From: JBBARC01 sp040400005
Lineage (GTDB): Bacteria > Pseudomonadota > Alphaproteobacteria > Acetobacterales > Acetobacteraceae
DNA length: 64,000 nt
Direction of reading: 5' to 3'
NCBI GenBank assembly: GCA_040400005.1
Contig: JBBARC010000013.1
Span: 1 to 64,000, forward strand
Each line of letters starts with the position of its first letter. Positions within the stretch are counted from its first letter, which is position 1. Position numbers and translations under genes: made by a program. The notes beneath the pieces were generated by a model, which saw nothing but the letters and a program-made list of their open reading frames with translations, ran no database searches and was not told where the DNA came from. Shown one piece after another: positions 43,822 to 52,583 of the stretch.

Positions 43822-44528
43822 GCCCTAGGTGCCTCCACCAATGCGCCGTGGCGCTGTTCTTCGGCCCGGCACATGGCAGCGATTAAGGGCGCCACATGGG
43901 CCGGGGTTTGCAGGGTTGTTGGGTCCTCACCGGGAAACGCCATGGCCCGCATGCGGGTAGCGGTTTTGCCGGGGTCGAATAAATTTATCCGGGCATTGCC
44001 TGCCGAGATTTCATCGGCCCAGGCCAGCACAAGGTTTTCTAACGCCGCCTTGGTCGCGCCATACGCCCCCCAAAACGCCCGCGGGTGGCGGGCCACGCTA
44101 GAGGTTAAAAACACCGCACGCCCGGCATCCGCCGCCACCAGCAAGGGCGCCAGGGTGCGGATCAGCCGCGATGTCGCGGTTAAATTCACCGCCACACATT
44201 CGGCCAGATCTTTGGGTGTGATATGCCCGGCAGGGGTTAATTTACCCAGCACGCCGGCGGCGTGCACCAAAACATCCAATTTGCCAAAACGCTGATATAG
44301 GCTGGGCCCAATCGGATCAATCTTGTCGGCCAGGCGCAGGTCAAGCGGCAATAAGGTGGCGCTGCCGCCAGCATTGCGAATGCTATCGTCGATTTCTTCC
44401 AGCGCCCCCTGGGTGCGCCCGGTCAGCACCACATGCGCGCCACGGGCCGCCAGTTCAACCGCAACGGCCGCCCCAATGCCGCGGCTGGCACCGGTGACCA
44501 AGGCGATTTTTCCGTCAAGCTCCGCCAT
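43818..44528 (-). CDS. Short-chain dehydrogenase/reductase
   Basis: NAD(P)-dependent oxidoreductase of 236 residues. The Rossmann motif TGASRGIG is at residues 12-19, VLVHAAGVLG takes the NNAG position, and SSVARHPRAFWGAYGATKAAL supplies catalytic Ser, Tyr and Lys (YxxxK). The ATG at 44528 begins 4 bases after the purF stop. An in-frame extension upstream runs into purF and is not likely. The substrate is unknown. Confidence 0.9.
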   Translation of the reverse strand: MAELDGKIALVTGASRGIGAAVAVELAARGAHVVLTGRTQGALEEIDDSIRNAGGSATLLPLDLRLADKIDPIGPSLYQRFGKLDVLVHAAGVLGKLTPAGHITPKDLAECVAVNLTATSRLIRTLAPLLVAADAGRAVFLTSSVARHPRAFWGAYGATKAALENLVLAWADEISAGNARINLFDPGKTATRMRAMAFPGEDPTTLQTPAHVAPLIAAMCRAEEQRHGALVEAPRA

Positions 44529-44532
44529 AAAA

Positions 44533-45999
44533 TCAGCCAACCTCGGCAAGTAAACTGAGCTGGCCGCGGCTGGTATCATCGCCATCGGTTAACGCTATGG
44601 GATAATCGCCGGTAAAACAGGCATCGCAAAACTTTGGCTGCACCGCATTGCGTTTTTCCTCGCCCAGGGCGCGATATAAACCGTCAATGGAGATAAACGC
44701 CAAACTATCGACGCCGATCAATTTCGCCATTTCCGCCACATTATGCTGGGCGGCCATCAGCTTGCTGCGTTCGGGGGTATCGATACCATAGAAGCAGGAA
44801 TGCGTGGTTGGCGGCGATGAGATCCGCATATGCACTTCAGCAGCACCGGCGGCGCGCACCATTTCGACAATTTTGCGGCTGGTGGTGCCCCGCACGATGC
44901 TGTCATCAACCAAAATCACCCGCTTGCCATTCAGCATCGCCTTATTGGCAGAATGCTTTAATTTAACGCCAAGGTTGCGAATATGGTCGGTTGGTTCAAT
45001 AAACGTGCGGCCAACATAATGGTTGCGGATAATGCCCAGTTCGAACGGAATGCCGCTTTCTGTTGCATAGCCCATCGCCGCCGGCACGCCGCTATCGGGC
45101 ACTGGCACCACCACATCGGCATCCACTCCGCTTTCGCGTGCAAGCTCGGCGCCAATCGCCTTGCGCCCGGTATAAACACCGCGGCCTTCCATCACTGAAT
45201 CGGGGCGGGCGAAATAGATATATTCAAACACGCAAAACCGGCCGGGCCCACGGGCCACGCCAAACGGTTTAATGCTGTTCACCCCGGTTGCATCGATCAC
45301 CACAATTTCGCCGGGTTCCACATCGCGCACAAACTCGGCACCGCAAATATCCAGCGCGCAGGTTTCCGATGCCAGCACCCAGCCGGAATTTTCTTCTTCC
45401 CCTGGAATACGCCCCAATATCAGCGGCCGCACGCCCAGCGGGTCGCGCACGCCGATCAGCGCCGAATTGGAAAGTGCGACCAGCGAATAGGCACCCACCA
45501 CCTGTTTTAACGCATCGATCAGCCGGTCGACCACGGTGGAATACAGGCTGATCGCGATCAGGTGAATAAACACCTCGCTATCCATGGTCGATTGAAACAG
45601 GCAACCGCGGCTCACCAGGGCCCGGCGCAGGGTGTGGGCGTTGGTCAAATTGCCGTTATGTGCCACGGCAAACCCACCAAACACAAAATCGGCATATAGC
45701 GGCTGCACGTTTCGTAATATAGTTTCGCCCGTGGTGGCGTAGCGATTATGCCCCAGCGCGCAAAACCCCGGTAAGGCTGCGATCCGTTTGCGATCGCCAA
45801 AATTTTCCCCAACCAGCCCCAAACCTTTTTCGGAATGAAACAATTTGCCATCGTAGCTGACAATACCACAGGCTTCCTGGCCGCGATGTTGCAGCGCGTG
45901 CAACCCCAGCGCGGTTACGGCCGCCGCATCGGGTAGGTTCCACACGCCGAATACGCCGCATTCCTCATGTGGCTTGTCGTCGTCAAAGCACTCGGTCAT
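44533..45999 (-). CDS. purF: Amidophosphoribosyltransferase
   Basis: First step of purine synthesis: glutamine plus PRPP to phosphoribosylamine. The ATG at 45999 has GGAG six bases upstream, so it is preferred over ATGs at 46026 and 46011. The 488-residue protein has a 13-residue propeptide ending before the N-terminal nucleophile Cys14 (ECGVFGVW), the glutaminase domain (ALQHRGQEACGI), and the phosphoribosyltransferase domain with VILVDDSIVRGTTSRKIV. It follows cvpA, a conserved proteobacterial arrangement (cvpA-purF). Confidence 0.96.
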   Translation of the reverse strand: MTECFDDDKPHEECGVFGVWNLPDAAAVTALGLHALQHRGQEACGIVSYDGKLFHSEKGLGLVGENFGDRKRIAALPGFCALGHNRYATTGETILRNVQPLYADFVFGGFAVAHNGNLTNAHTLRRALVSRGCLFQSTMDSEVFIHLIAISLYSTVVDRLIDALKQVVGAYSLVALSNSALIGVRDPLGVRPLILGRIPGEEENSGWVLASETCALDICGAEFVRDVEPGEIVVIDATGVNSIKPFGVARGPGRFCVFEYIYFARPDSVMEGRGVYTGRKAIGAELARESGVDADVVVPVPDSGVPAAMGYATESGIPFELGIIRNHYVGRTFIEPTDHIRNLGVKLKHSANKAMLNGKRVILVDDSIVRGTTSRKIVEMVRAAGAAEVHMRISSPPTTHSCFYGIDTPERSKLMAAQHNVAEMAKLIGVDSLAFISIDGLYRALGEEKRNAVQPKFCDACFTGDYPIALTDGDDTSRGQLSLLAEVG

Positions 46000-46022
46000 C
46001 CCGGTCTCCATTGGTGGCGACA

Positions 46023-46613
46023 TCATAACTTGGTTTTGTCGGTGGGTATTTTGCGCGCCGTGCCCAGCGGGGTTGCGCGCAATAAATCTTCAGCCGTGGT
46101 GGCACGCCCCTCGGGCGGTTTGGCTACATTGGGGCGCATCCGCGGCGGCAGGTACTCGGTTAGCGCCACCGCACCATCGTGCAGAAACGGCACCGCGCGG
46201 CTATCGCGCACCCATTGCGGCCATTGTTCGGGGGGCATTGCCATGCCGCCCAATATGTAGGCGCCGATCAGCACCGCCGCCCCGCGCCCAGCGCCGAACA
46301 GCATGCCAAGCGAGCGGTCCAGCCCGCCGAGCAGCGATAGGCGCACCAGCCGGCCGATCAAATTGGCCAAAATGGAACAGGCGATGACGGCGGCAATAAA
46401 CACTAGCGCATAGGCGGCAATGCTCGCCATCAGATCGTCGCTGCCAAAGATTTTGGCGGTTGACGGTATTAACCGCCCGGCAAACATAAATGACAGCCAC
46501 CCCGCCACCACCCAGGCGCCCAAGCCCAGCACTTCGCGCACAAACCCGCGCGATAGCCCCAGCAGGGCAGAAATCGCCACAATGCCGACGGCGATCAGGT
46601 CCAGTTGGTTCAT
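46023..46613 (-). CDS. cvpA: CvpA family membrane protein
   Basis: A 196-residue inner-membrane protein with four hydrophobic segments (about 4-22, 28-46, 64-85, 104-124) and a soluble C-terminal tail. MNQLDLIAVGIVAISALLG and GLSRGFVREVLGLGAWVVAG are typical CvpA sequences. CvpA is needed for colicin V production in E. coli; its basic role is unclear. It directly precedes purF, as in many proteobacteria. The start at 46613 is preferred over an ATG five codons upstream because it matches the family. Confidence 0.88.
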   Translation of the reverse strand: MNQLDLIAVGIVAISALLGLSRGFVREVLGLGAWVVAGWLSFMFAGRLIPSTAKIFGSDDLMASIAAYALVFIAAVIACSILANLIGRLVRLSLLGGLDRSLGMLFGAGRGAAVLIGAYILGGMAMPPEQWPQWVRDSRAVPFLHDGAVALTEYLPPRMRPNVAKPPEGRATTAEDLLRATPLGTARKIPTDKTKL

Positions 46614-46838
46614 GCGGCTGGCAGCCAAGCGGAGGGCAAGCGGGGGGCAGCATCAACGCGCAATAAGGGCCGGGGAATTTTGGCGGCATTTTGGGGGCGC
46701 GTCTGGGGCAGACTCGCTCCGCTCATGGGGGCCCAGCGCGGCATGGCGCCTTATCCTTGAGTTTGGCCGCCGCGCCAAGCTTAATTGGCCGCCCCTGTCA
46801 CACAACCGCCATGCGGCTAAGTTTTATGGGCGATTTCG

Positions 46839-47630
46839 TCATGCTGTGAGAAAGCGCAGGCAGGCCCCTTCTAGCACCAAACAGCTCAGCACCCCGTCCA
46901 TCACTGCACCGGTATCAATGCCAATGCGGTTGGCCAAAATTTCTGGCGCCCGCACCATGCTGTGGCCGTGCACCACGACCAGCGGGTGGCGGGTGCGATC
47001 GTATAAAAATTCATCTCGTATCCATAACAAATCCTCGCGGGTTTGCGCCGATATCGGCAGCTTTGGGCGAATCCCGGCATGCACAAAAAAATACCCGCCC
47101 TCGGCATGGCTTTGGGCAAGGCCGTCCAAGTACGATTGGTGCAACGCCGGGATTGCGGCGCGCCAGGCGCCGGGCGGCATGGCCGGGTTAATGCCGTAGC
47201 TGGCCAGCGCCCTTGTGCCGCCATTATCCAGCCACAGGCTGGCATCGGCCGCGGTTGCCTGGGGTTTTAAGGCGGCCATCATCAGGGCTTCGTGGTTGCC
47301 GCATAGATCCACCCGCAGGCTGACTTTGGGCGCAATCGGGCCGGATAACAGCCACAGCACGCCAGCGGTATCGGGGCCGCGATCGACCACATCACCTAAA
47401 TGGATTAGCACGCTGCGGGCAATCGGGTTGGCGGCAAGGTCGGCGGCAATGGCATAATGCAGCGCCACTAAGCGCTTAAGGCAGCCATGCACATCGCCAA
47501 TAGCGTAGATGCGGGTGCCCGGCGGCACGCTGGCCGGGGCCGGCACCAGTTGCTGGGCCCAGGCGCCGGCCGCCGGTTTCGGGCCGGCAATCGCCATCGC
47601 GCGGGCCGGCGGTAACGCAGGGTCAATCAT
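46839..47630 (-). CDS. Metallophosphoesterase (PPP-type serine/threonine phosphatase-like)
   Basis: A 263-residue calcineurin-like phosphatase. The metal-binding motifs are in order: GDVHGC (Asp46, His48), GDVVDRGPD near residue 80, GNHE near 112, and a C-terminal VHGHS histidine near 222. This arrangement matches bacterial PPP phosphatases related to PrpA and ApaH. About 30 N-terminal residues precede the fold. It stands alone between cvpA and the EAL-like genes; the 225-bp gap before cvpA holds nothing I recognise. Confidence 0.88.
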   Translation of the reverse strand: MIDPALPPARAMAIAGPKPAAGAWAQQLVPAPASVPPGTRIYAIGDVHGCLKRLVALHYAIAADLAANPIARSVLIHLGDVVDRGPDTAGVLWLLSGPIAPKVSLRVDLCGNHEALMMAALKPQATAADASLWLDNGGTRALASYGINPAMPPGAWRAAIPALHQSYLDGLAQSHAEGGYFFVHAGIRPKLPISAQTREDLLWIRDEFLYDRTRHPLVVVHGHSMVRAPEILANRIGIDTGAVMDGVLSCLVLEGACLRFLTA

Positions 47631-47807
47631 TCCCGCTCACCTTAGCGCCAAGCGGGAAGTCGCGCACAGGGCGGGTTCGTTCATGCGCCTAAACGGCCTC
47701 CCCTAGCCAATGCCGCCAAACACAGCACGCAACCCGATATAGGCTGACATGATCGCGCGCACACCTGCAGCTTGCCGGCCCCACCGCCGCCCAATGGCGC
47801 CGCCGCC

Positions 47808-49100
47808 ATGAACGTGGCCCTGAACGTGGCCCTGAACGTGGCCCTAAACGTGGCCTTGGCACCGGCGCCACAAGCCGCGCGATCTGGCGCCCACCTAACC
47901 GCCGCCGAACAATTGCTGGAAGATGCAACAGCCCGCGCCCTGCGCCAACCCAGTGGCCGCTTGGCCCTGGTGCTGCATCTGTCGCGCCTGCGCCCGCCCA
48001 GCCCGCGCCCGCACCACGGCCGCATCGCCCGTGCCCTGCTGGAAGATACCGCCCAACGCCACGATGGCCAGGTTTTTCCTATGCGCAATGGCGATCTGGT
48101 TTTGCTGTGCGCCAGCGCCAATGCGGCAATGGCGGCCGCCGCCGATGCCCCAGCTTTGCTACCCGATACGCTCGCGCAGATTTACGGCGCCGATGCCCCG
48201 GCCGGCGACGCGCTAACCTCGCTATGGCGGCTGGATCACGATAGTGCCACCTACCAGCGCTATTTAGCCGATCGTGCCAACACCACGCCAGCCGCGGTTC
48301 TGCCCGAACCGGCGCAGTCCACCACCCCGGCCGCCCTGCAAGCGCTGGAAGATGCGCTGGCCACCACCGCTGTGCCCAATCTGCTGGGCGTGCAAACCGC
48401 GATTATTTTACGCGGCGGCAAGCACGTGCCGCTTACCGCACGGCTGGCCCCGCTGTTTCGCGAACTCACCTTTTCCTTGGCCGCCCTGCACACCCACCAG
48501 GATACCGCGGCGGTCATCGCCGATCCGTATCTGTTTCGCCATTTCGCCGCCCGCCTTGATGCCCGCATGCTGGCCTACCTCACCCAGGATCTTACCGATG
48601 GTGGCGCGCTGTGCCGCACGGCGGGCCTGCCCGTGCACCTAAACCTGACGCTGGAAGGGGTGGTTTCCCCCGCCTTCGCCCGCCTGGTGCGCGCCGCCCG
48701 CAAGGCACAGGTAAAATTTGGCGTAGAAATTAGCCTGATGGAGGCCGCCGCCGACCTGCAACTCACCGGCTACGCCCGCGATTTGCTGCGCATGGCAGGT
48801 TTTACGCTGGCGCTAGATGGTATCGATCACGCCGCCCTGCGGTTAACGGCGCCGGCCAAACTAGCCCCAGATTATGTCAAACTGATCTGGTCCACGCATT
48901 TGCTTGATGCAAACCCTGCCACCACCACGGCATTCCAGCGATTGCGCGATCAGCTAGGGCCAGACCGCATCGTGCTGGCCCGCGCCGATAGCGAACAGGC
49001 GCTGATCTGGGGCCAGTCGCACGGCATCACCCGCTACCAGGGCCATTTTCTAGATAGGGTACTCACCGCCTGCACCAGCCCATCCCGCTTGGATGCTTAA
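47808..49100 (+). CDS. Degenerate GGDEF/EAL-like protein, first of a pair
   Basis: A 430-residue soluble protein. The N-terminus is a 12-bp repeat giving four Asn-Val-Ala-Leu units. The middle (about 45-140) resembles a degraded nucleotide-cyclase fold, with FPMRNGDLVLLC where GGDEF would be. The C-terminal 230 residues resemble an EAL phosphodiesterase: HLNLTLEGVVSPAFARLV at the NLS strand, FTLALDGI where DDFG would be, DYVKLIW where KID would be, and GITRYQGHFLDRV at the C-terminal QG motif. The catalytic Glu and metal residues are missing, so enzymatic activity is unlikely. The ATG at 47808 is preferred over the TTG at 47772. Assignment is by eye and remote. Confidence 0.6.
   Translation: MNVALNVALNVALNVALAPAPQAARSGAHLTAAEQLLEDATARALRQPSGRLALVLHLSRLRPPSPRPHHGRIARALLEDTAQRHDGQVFPMRNGDLVLLCASANAAMAAAADAPALLPDTLAQIYGADAPAGDALTSLWRLDHDSATYQRYLADRANTTPAAVLPEPAQSTTPAALQALEDALATTAVPNLLGVQTAIILRGGKHVPLTARLAPLFRELTFSLAALHTHQDTAAVIADPYLFRHFAARLDARMLAYLTQDLTDGGALCRTAGLPVHLNLTLEGVVSPAFARLVRAARKAQVKFGVEISLMEAAADLQLTGYARDLLRMAGFTLALDGIDHAALRLTAPAKLAPDYVKLIWSTHLLDANPATTTAFQRLRDQLGPDRIVLARADSEQALIWGQSHGITRYQGHFLDRVLTACTSPSRLDA
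47811..47858. repeat. 12-bp in-frame tandem repeat (aacgtggccctg), four units
   Basis: Four units immediately after the start codon of the first EAL-like gene, the last two with single changes. They encode Asn-Val-Ala-Leu four times. The length is a multiple of three, so copy changes lengthen or shorten the N-terminus without a frameshift. Confidence 0.9.
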
Positions 49101-49104
49101 CCCC

Positions 49105-49161
49105 AATGAATAAAAGTCTTTTTGCTTCTTTTTCCTCAGAAAAAGCAGGCTCTTCCCTAAC
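49105..49161. repeat. Family 1 element, copy E (right arm only)
   Basis: A lone right arm, with aaaagtctttttgcttc followed by tttttcctcagaaaaag and a tail ending gctcttccct. It lies between the two EAL-like genes and is open in the frame of the second one, which extends its apparent N-terminus. Confidence 0.85.
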
Positions 49162-49162
49162 T

Positions 49163-50320
49163 ATGCCCCCCACCCAAGCCCTCGAAGCCTTAAAATCCCT
49201 GCTCAGACAAACCGAAATCTCCGGCGCAGCCAGACGGGCGTTACTGCTACACACCGATCGCCTGCCCAAAGACCTCACCAAGCCCCACCATCTGCGCCTA
49301 GCGCGCGCAGCGGTCGCCGGTTTAGCCCAGGCCGACCGCGCCCAAATGTTTGATTTGCCGCGCGGCCGCGTCGCCATCGTGTGGCGCGCCAGGGGCGGGC
49401 GCGAGGTTGAACAGGTGCTGGAACAGCTGGCCCATTTGCTGGATGGCCTGCCCGCCGGCCAGGCGCCGCCGCCGGCTGATTTGATCACGGTTTACGATTT
49501 ACCCGCCCAAGGCCCCAGCTTGGTTGATGATTTGAATGCCCGCCCGCCATCGCTGGCAACAGGTGGCAGCCAAAAAATCGATGCCCCGATGCTGGCAAGG
49601 CTAGAACAAGCCCTGGTCCAGGCGGAAATGTCGCATTTCGTGCGCTGGCGGCCGGTTGCAATCCTGCCCCCAACTGGTACCGCCCACACCCTCACCCTGG
49701 CGCCCTTGGCCACCGCCTGGGACGAGCGTTCCATCGCCGCCGCCGATGTCGCCGCCACCCTGTGCCCAGACCACGCCCTGCAGGCCAACCCCTGGCTGTT
49801 CCGCAGGCTCACCCGCAGTTTTGACCGCCGCCTGCTCGCCCTGCACACCGGGCCGCACCAGCTAGCTGGTGCCAGGCCGTTTGCCCTGCACCTCAATATC
49901 GCCTCCATTTTGGCCGCCGATTTTCTGCGCTTTGATGCCGAGTTACCCAGCGCTTTGCGCGGCCACATCATGCTCTATGTGCAGCCCGCCGATGTGCTGG
50001 CCGACCCGGCGGCGTTTTTCTTCGCACGTAATTTTGCCCACGCCCGCGGCTATAAAATCCTGCTGCGCGGGGTCAGCCTGGGCTTGGCCGATGTGCTGGA
50101 TATCACCGCCTGCGGGGTAGATTTTGTGCAGGTCGCCTTAACCCCGGATGTTGCCACAAACCCCGCCCTGGTGCGCGAAGCGGTCGGGCCGGCCACGAAA
50201 ATTGTGCTCTCCGGTGTCGATCGCACTGAAACCTTGGCCTGGGCGGCGAGCCATGGGTTTTTGCTGGTTCGCGGCCATGCAGTCGCCAATGCTCAGCACG
50301 AGGATGCCGAACTGGCCTGA
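49163..50320 (+). CDS. Degenerate GGDEF/EAL-like protein, second of a pair
   Basis: A 385-residue protein, distant paralogue of its upstream neighbour. The first part (about 10-115) again looks like a worn cyclase fold, with MFDLPRGRVAIVWR. The C-terminal part has FALHLNIASILAADFLRF at the NLS strand, YKILLRGVS at the DDFG strand, VDFVQVAL for the KID strand and LSGVDRTETLAWAASHGF followed by VRGHAV for the EGVE...QGY end. All catalytic residues of EAL enzymes are absent. The ATG at 49163 is chosen; the in-frame ATG at 49106 would add 19 residues read from a repeat arm. An AMP-binding enzyme gene follows after 97 bp. Confidence 0.58.
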   Translation: MPPTQALEALKSLLRQTEISGAARRALLLHTDRLPKDLTKPHHLRLARAAVAGLAQADRAQMFDLPRGRVAIVWRARGGREVEQVLEQLAHLLDGLPAGQAPPPADLITVYDLPAQGPSLVDDLNARPPSLATGGSQKIDAPMLARLEQALVQAEMSHFVRWRPVAILPPTGTAHTLTLAPLATAWDERSIAAADVAATLCPDHALQANPWLFRRLTRSFDRRLLALHTGPHQLAGARPFALHLNIASILAADFLRFDAELPSALRGHIMLYVQPADVLADPAAFFFARNFAHARGYKILLRGVSLGLADVLDITACGVDFVQVALTPDVATNPALVREAVGPATKIVLSGVDRTETLAWAASHGFLLVRGHAVANAQHEDAELA

Positions 50321-50417
50321 ACGCGAACACGGCCCTGGTTTTGGTGTTGCGGCAAAATTGCGATCAGTTGCGTGTTCCCTTAAGTTTGCTCCAAAACCAA
50401 ATCCAGGGAGCAAACAA

Positions 50418-51962
50418 TTGACCGTCGCGGATCTTCTAAGCCAGGATTTTGGCACGCTGGCCAATCTCATCCGCGAACAGGCGCTCGTTTTGGGCGACAA
50501 GCCAGCGCTAATCGATGCCGGGCAAACCCTATCCTATCTCGAACTAGACGCCATGATGGATCGCATCGCCGCATCTTTGCGGCGTGATGGTTTTAAACCC
50601 GGCGATGTCGCCGCCATTTGCGCCACCACATCGGTTGCCTACGGCGCCGCATTTTTGGGCATCCTGCGCGCAGGCGCCATCGTCGCCCCCCTAGCACCGT
50701 CATCCACCGCCGAAAGCCTGGTGATGATGCTCAAAGATTCCGGCGCCAAAATCCTGTTTCTCGATGCCCCGCTCGCCACCCAGTTAACCGATGTGGCCGG
50801 CCAAATAACCGCCACAAGCGTAACCCTCGATGGTTCACCCGCGGGAAAACCCTTTGCCGATTGGCTGGCCCCGATCGGCGCCACACCGAACCCCGTCACC
50901 GTAACCCCCGATGACGGCTTTAATCTTATTTACTCATCCGGCACCACCGGCGCCCCCAAAGGTATTTTGCAGTCGCATGGCATGCGTTGGAGCCAGCTCA
51001 CCCGTATCCTAACCCCGGTTGATACCGTCACCATCATTTCAACGCCGCTTTATTCCAACACCACGCTGGTATCGTTTCTACCCACCCTCGCCGGCGGCGG
51101 CACAGTGGTGATGATGGCAAAGTTTGATGCCGAGCAATTTCTAAAACTATCGGAAAAGCATCGGGTAACGCATGCCATGCTGGTGCCGGTGCAATACCGC
51201 CGCCTGATGGAACGCGCGGATTTCGACAGCTACGATCTCTCAAGCTTCGTCATGAAGTTTTCGACAAGTGCACCATTCGCGGCCGCCCTAAAAGCCGATG
51301 TGCTGGCCCGCTGGCCCGGCGGCTTAATTGAATATTACGGCATGACCGAAGGCGGCGGCACCTGCATGCTGTTCGCCCACAACCACCCGACCAAATTAGC
51401 AACCGTCGGCCAGGCAACCCCCGGCCACGATATCAGACTAATCGATGACGATGGTGTTGAAGTGCCAGCCGGCGAAATGGGCGAAGTGGTGGGCAGATCA
51501 AACGCCATGATGGTGGGCTATCACAACCAGCCCGAAAAAACCGCGCAAGCCGAATGGTACAGCCCCGATGGCCTGCGCTTTATCCGCACCGGCGATGTTG
51601 GGCGGTTTGATGACGATGGTTTTCTAACCCTGCTCGACCGCAAAAAAGACATGATCATTTCTGGCGGTTTTAATATTTATCCCACCGATTTGGAAGCCGA
51701 ACTCGTGCAGCACCCGGCGGTGCTGGAAGTGGCGGTGGTGGGCGTGCCATCCGATCAATGGGGCGAAACCCCAGTGGCGTTCGTTGCCGTAAAACCTGGG
51801 GCTGCCGTCGCGGCTGAGGCGCTAAAAACTTGGGTAAATGCCCGCCTCGGCAAAACCCAGCGCCTCGCCGATCTGCGCGTGGTTGATGCCCTGCCGCGCA
51901 GCCACATTGGCAAAGTGCTCAAACGCGAATTGCGCGATACCTACCAAGGGATACCCACTTAA
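50418..51962 (+). CDS. Class I adenylate-forming enzyme (acyl-CoA synthetase-like)
   Basis: ATP-dependent carboxylate activation, 514 residues. The start is the TTG at 50418, with AGGGAG at 50405-50410 and 7 bases spacing; upstream in-frame codons are out-of-frame EAL-like gene sequence. Motifs: YSSGTTGAPKG (phosphate loop) near residue 172, YYGMTEGGG near 305, RTGDVGRFDDDGF, GGFNIYPTDLEAEL and the catalytic lysine in SHIGKVLKREL near the C-terminus. The acyl or aryl substrate is unknown. A lipoprotein gene follows in the same direction. Confidence 0.92.
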   Translation: MTVADLLSQDFGTLANLIREQALVLGDKPALIDAGQTLSYLELDAMMDRIAASLRRDGFKPGDVAAICATTSVAYGAAFLGILRAGAIVAPLAPSSTAESLVMMLKDSGAKILFLDAPLATQLTDVAGQITATSVTLDGSPAGKPFADWLAPIGATPNPVTVTPDDGFNLIYSSGTTGAPKGILQSHGMRWSQLTRILTPVDTVTIISTPLYSNTTLVSFLPTLAGGGTVVMMAKFDAEQFLKLSEKHRVTHAMLVPVQYRRLMERADFDSYDLSSFVMKFSTSAPFAAALKADVLARWPGGLIEYYGMTEGGGTCMLFAHNHPTKLATVGQATPGHDIRLIDDDGVEVPAGEMGEVVGRSNAMMVGYHNQPEKTAQAEWYSPDGLRFIRTGDVGRFDDDGFLTLLDRKKDMIISGGFNIYPTDLEAELVQHPAVLEVAVVGVPSDQWGETPVAFVAVKPGAAVAAEALKTWVNARLGKTQRLADLRVVDALPRSHIGKVLKRELRDTYQGIPT

Positions 51963-52026
51963 AATTCCCATTGCACCGCGCATCCGCCACGCTAATACTG
52001 CCGGTTTAGGCAGCCCGGGTGCGATC

Positions 52027-52497
52027 ATGCGCATAAAATCCCTCGTCCCACTCTGCGGTTTCGTGCTGCTCGCCGGCTGCAATGTCGATACCTATGGTCC
52101 GCCAAAAACGCTGCCGCATCTGGTATCGGTCGATCTGCCCGGTATCAACAAGGCCCGCATCATGGCAGCCTCCCGCCGCGCGCTCATCGCCAACGGCTAC
52201 CCAATCGAAAGTTTTGATGTAGCCACCGGCCGCATCGTCAGCGCCCCCCGCGCCCAATCGGTCGGCCAGAACGACGCCGATTGCGGCACCAACCTCACCG
52301 TCGATTACCTGCTCGATAGCCGCACCACCACCCAGGCGGCCTTTATCGTTACCGCCCAACCCGGCCAACTCGACGTGCACGCCAAATTCTCCGCCCGTTA
52401 CAACGCCGATGCCGCAACGCCGGCAACGGTGCTATATTGCGTCTCGCGCGGTACGTTCGAGGATGAAATTATTGGCGCTATCCGTGCGCAACTATAA
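52027..52497 (+). CDS. Hypothetical lipoprotein
   Basis: A 156-residue protein with a lipoprotein signal peptide (residues 1-17) ending Leu-Ala-Gly-Cys, so Cys18 would be lipid-modified. The rest has an alternating strand/helix pattern (ARIMAASRRALIANGYPIES, LTVDYLLDSRT, AAFIVTAQPGQLDVHAKF) and two further cysteines that could form a disulfide. I do not recognise the family. It lies 64 bp after the adenylate-forming enzyme gene, and its stop touches a truncated family 2 repeat. Confidence 0.75.
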   Translation: MRIKSLVPLCGFVLLAGCNVDTYGPPKTLPHLVSVDLPGINKARIMAASRRALIANGYPIESFDVATGRIVSAPRAQSVGQNDADCGTNLTVDYLLDSRTTTQAAFIVTAQPGQLDVHAKFSARYNADAATPATVLYCVSRGTFEDEIIGAIRAQL

Positions 52498-52583
52498 AGA
52501 AAGGCCAAGGGCCCAGTGCGCAGCACGCCTTCGCGTGACACCCCTGGACCCCACTAAGGGCTCGCCCTTAGAACCCTATAGTT
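52497..52583. repeat. Family 2 palindrome, copy 3 (truncated single arm)
   Basis: One arm only: aaggccaagggc, then about 28 bases unlike the other copies (containing cacgccttcgcgtg) in place of the usual hairpin loop, then cccctggaccccactaaggg and ctcgcccttagaaccc. The outer bases aactata on the left and tatagtt on the right are symmetrical. Like both full copies it sits between convergent genes. Confidence 0.8.

Noticed and set aside
46420..47199. 259-codon plus-strand open frame
   Set aside because: It lies opposite cvpA and the metallophosphatase, both of which have clear motifs; it has no family features.
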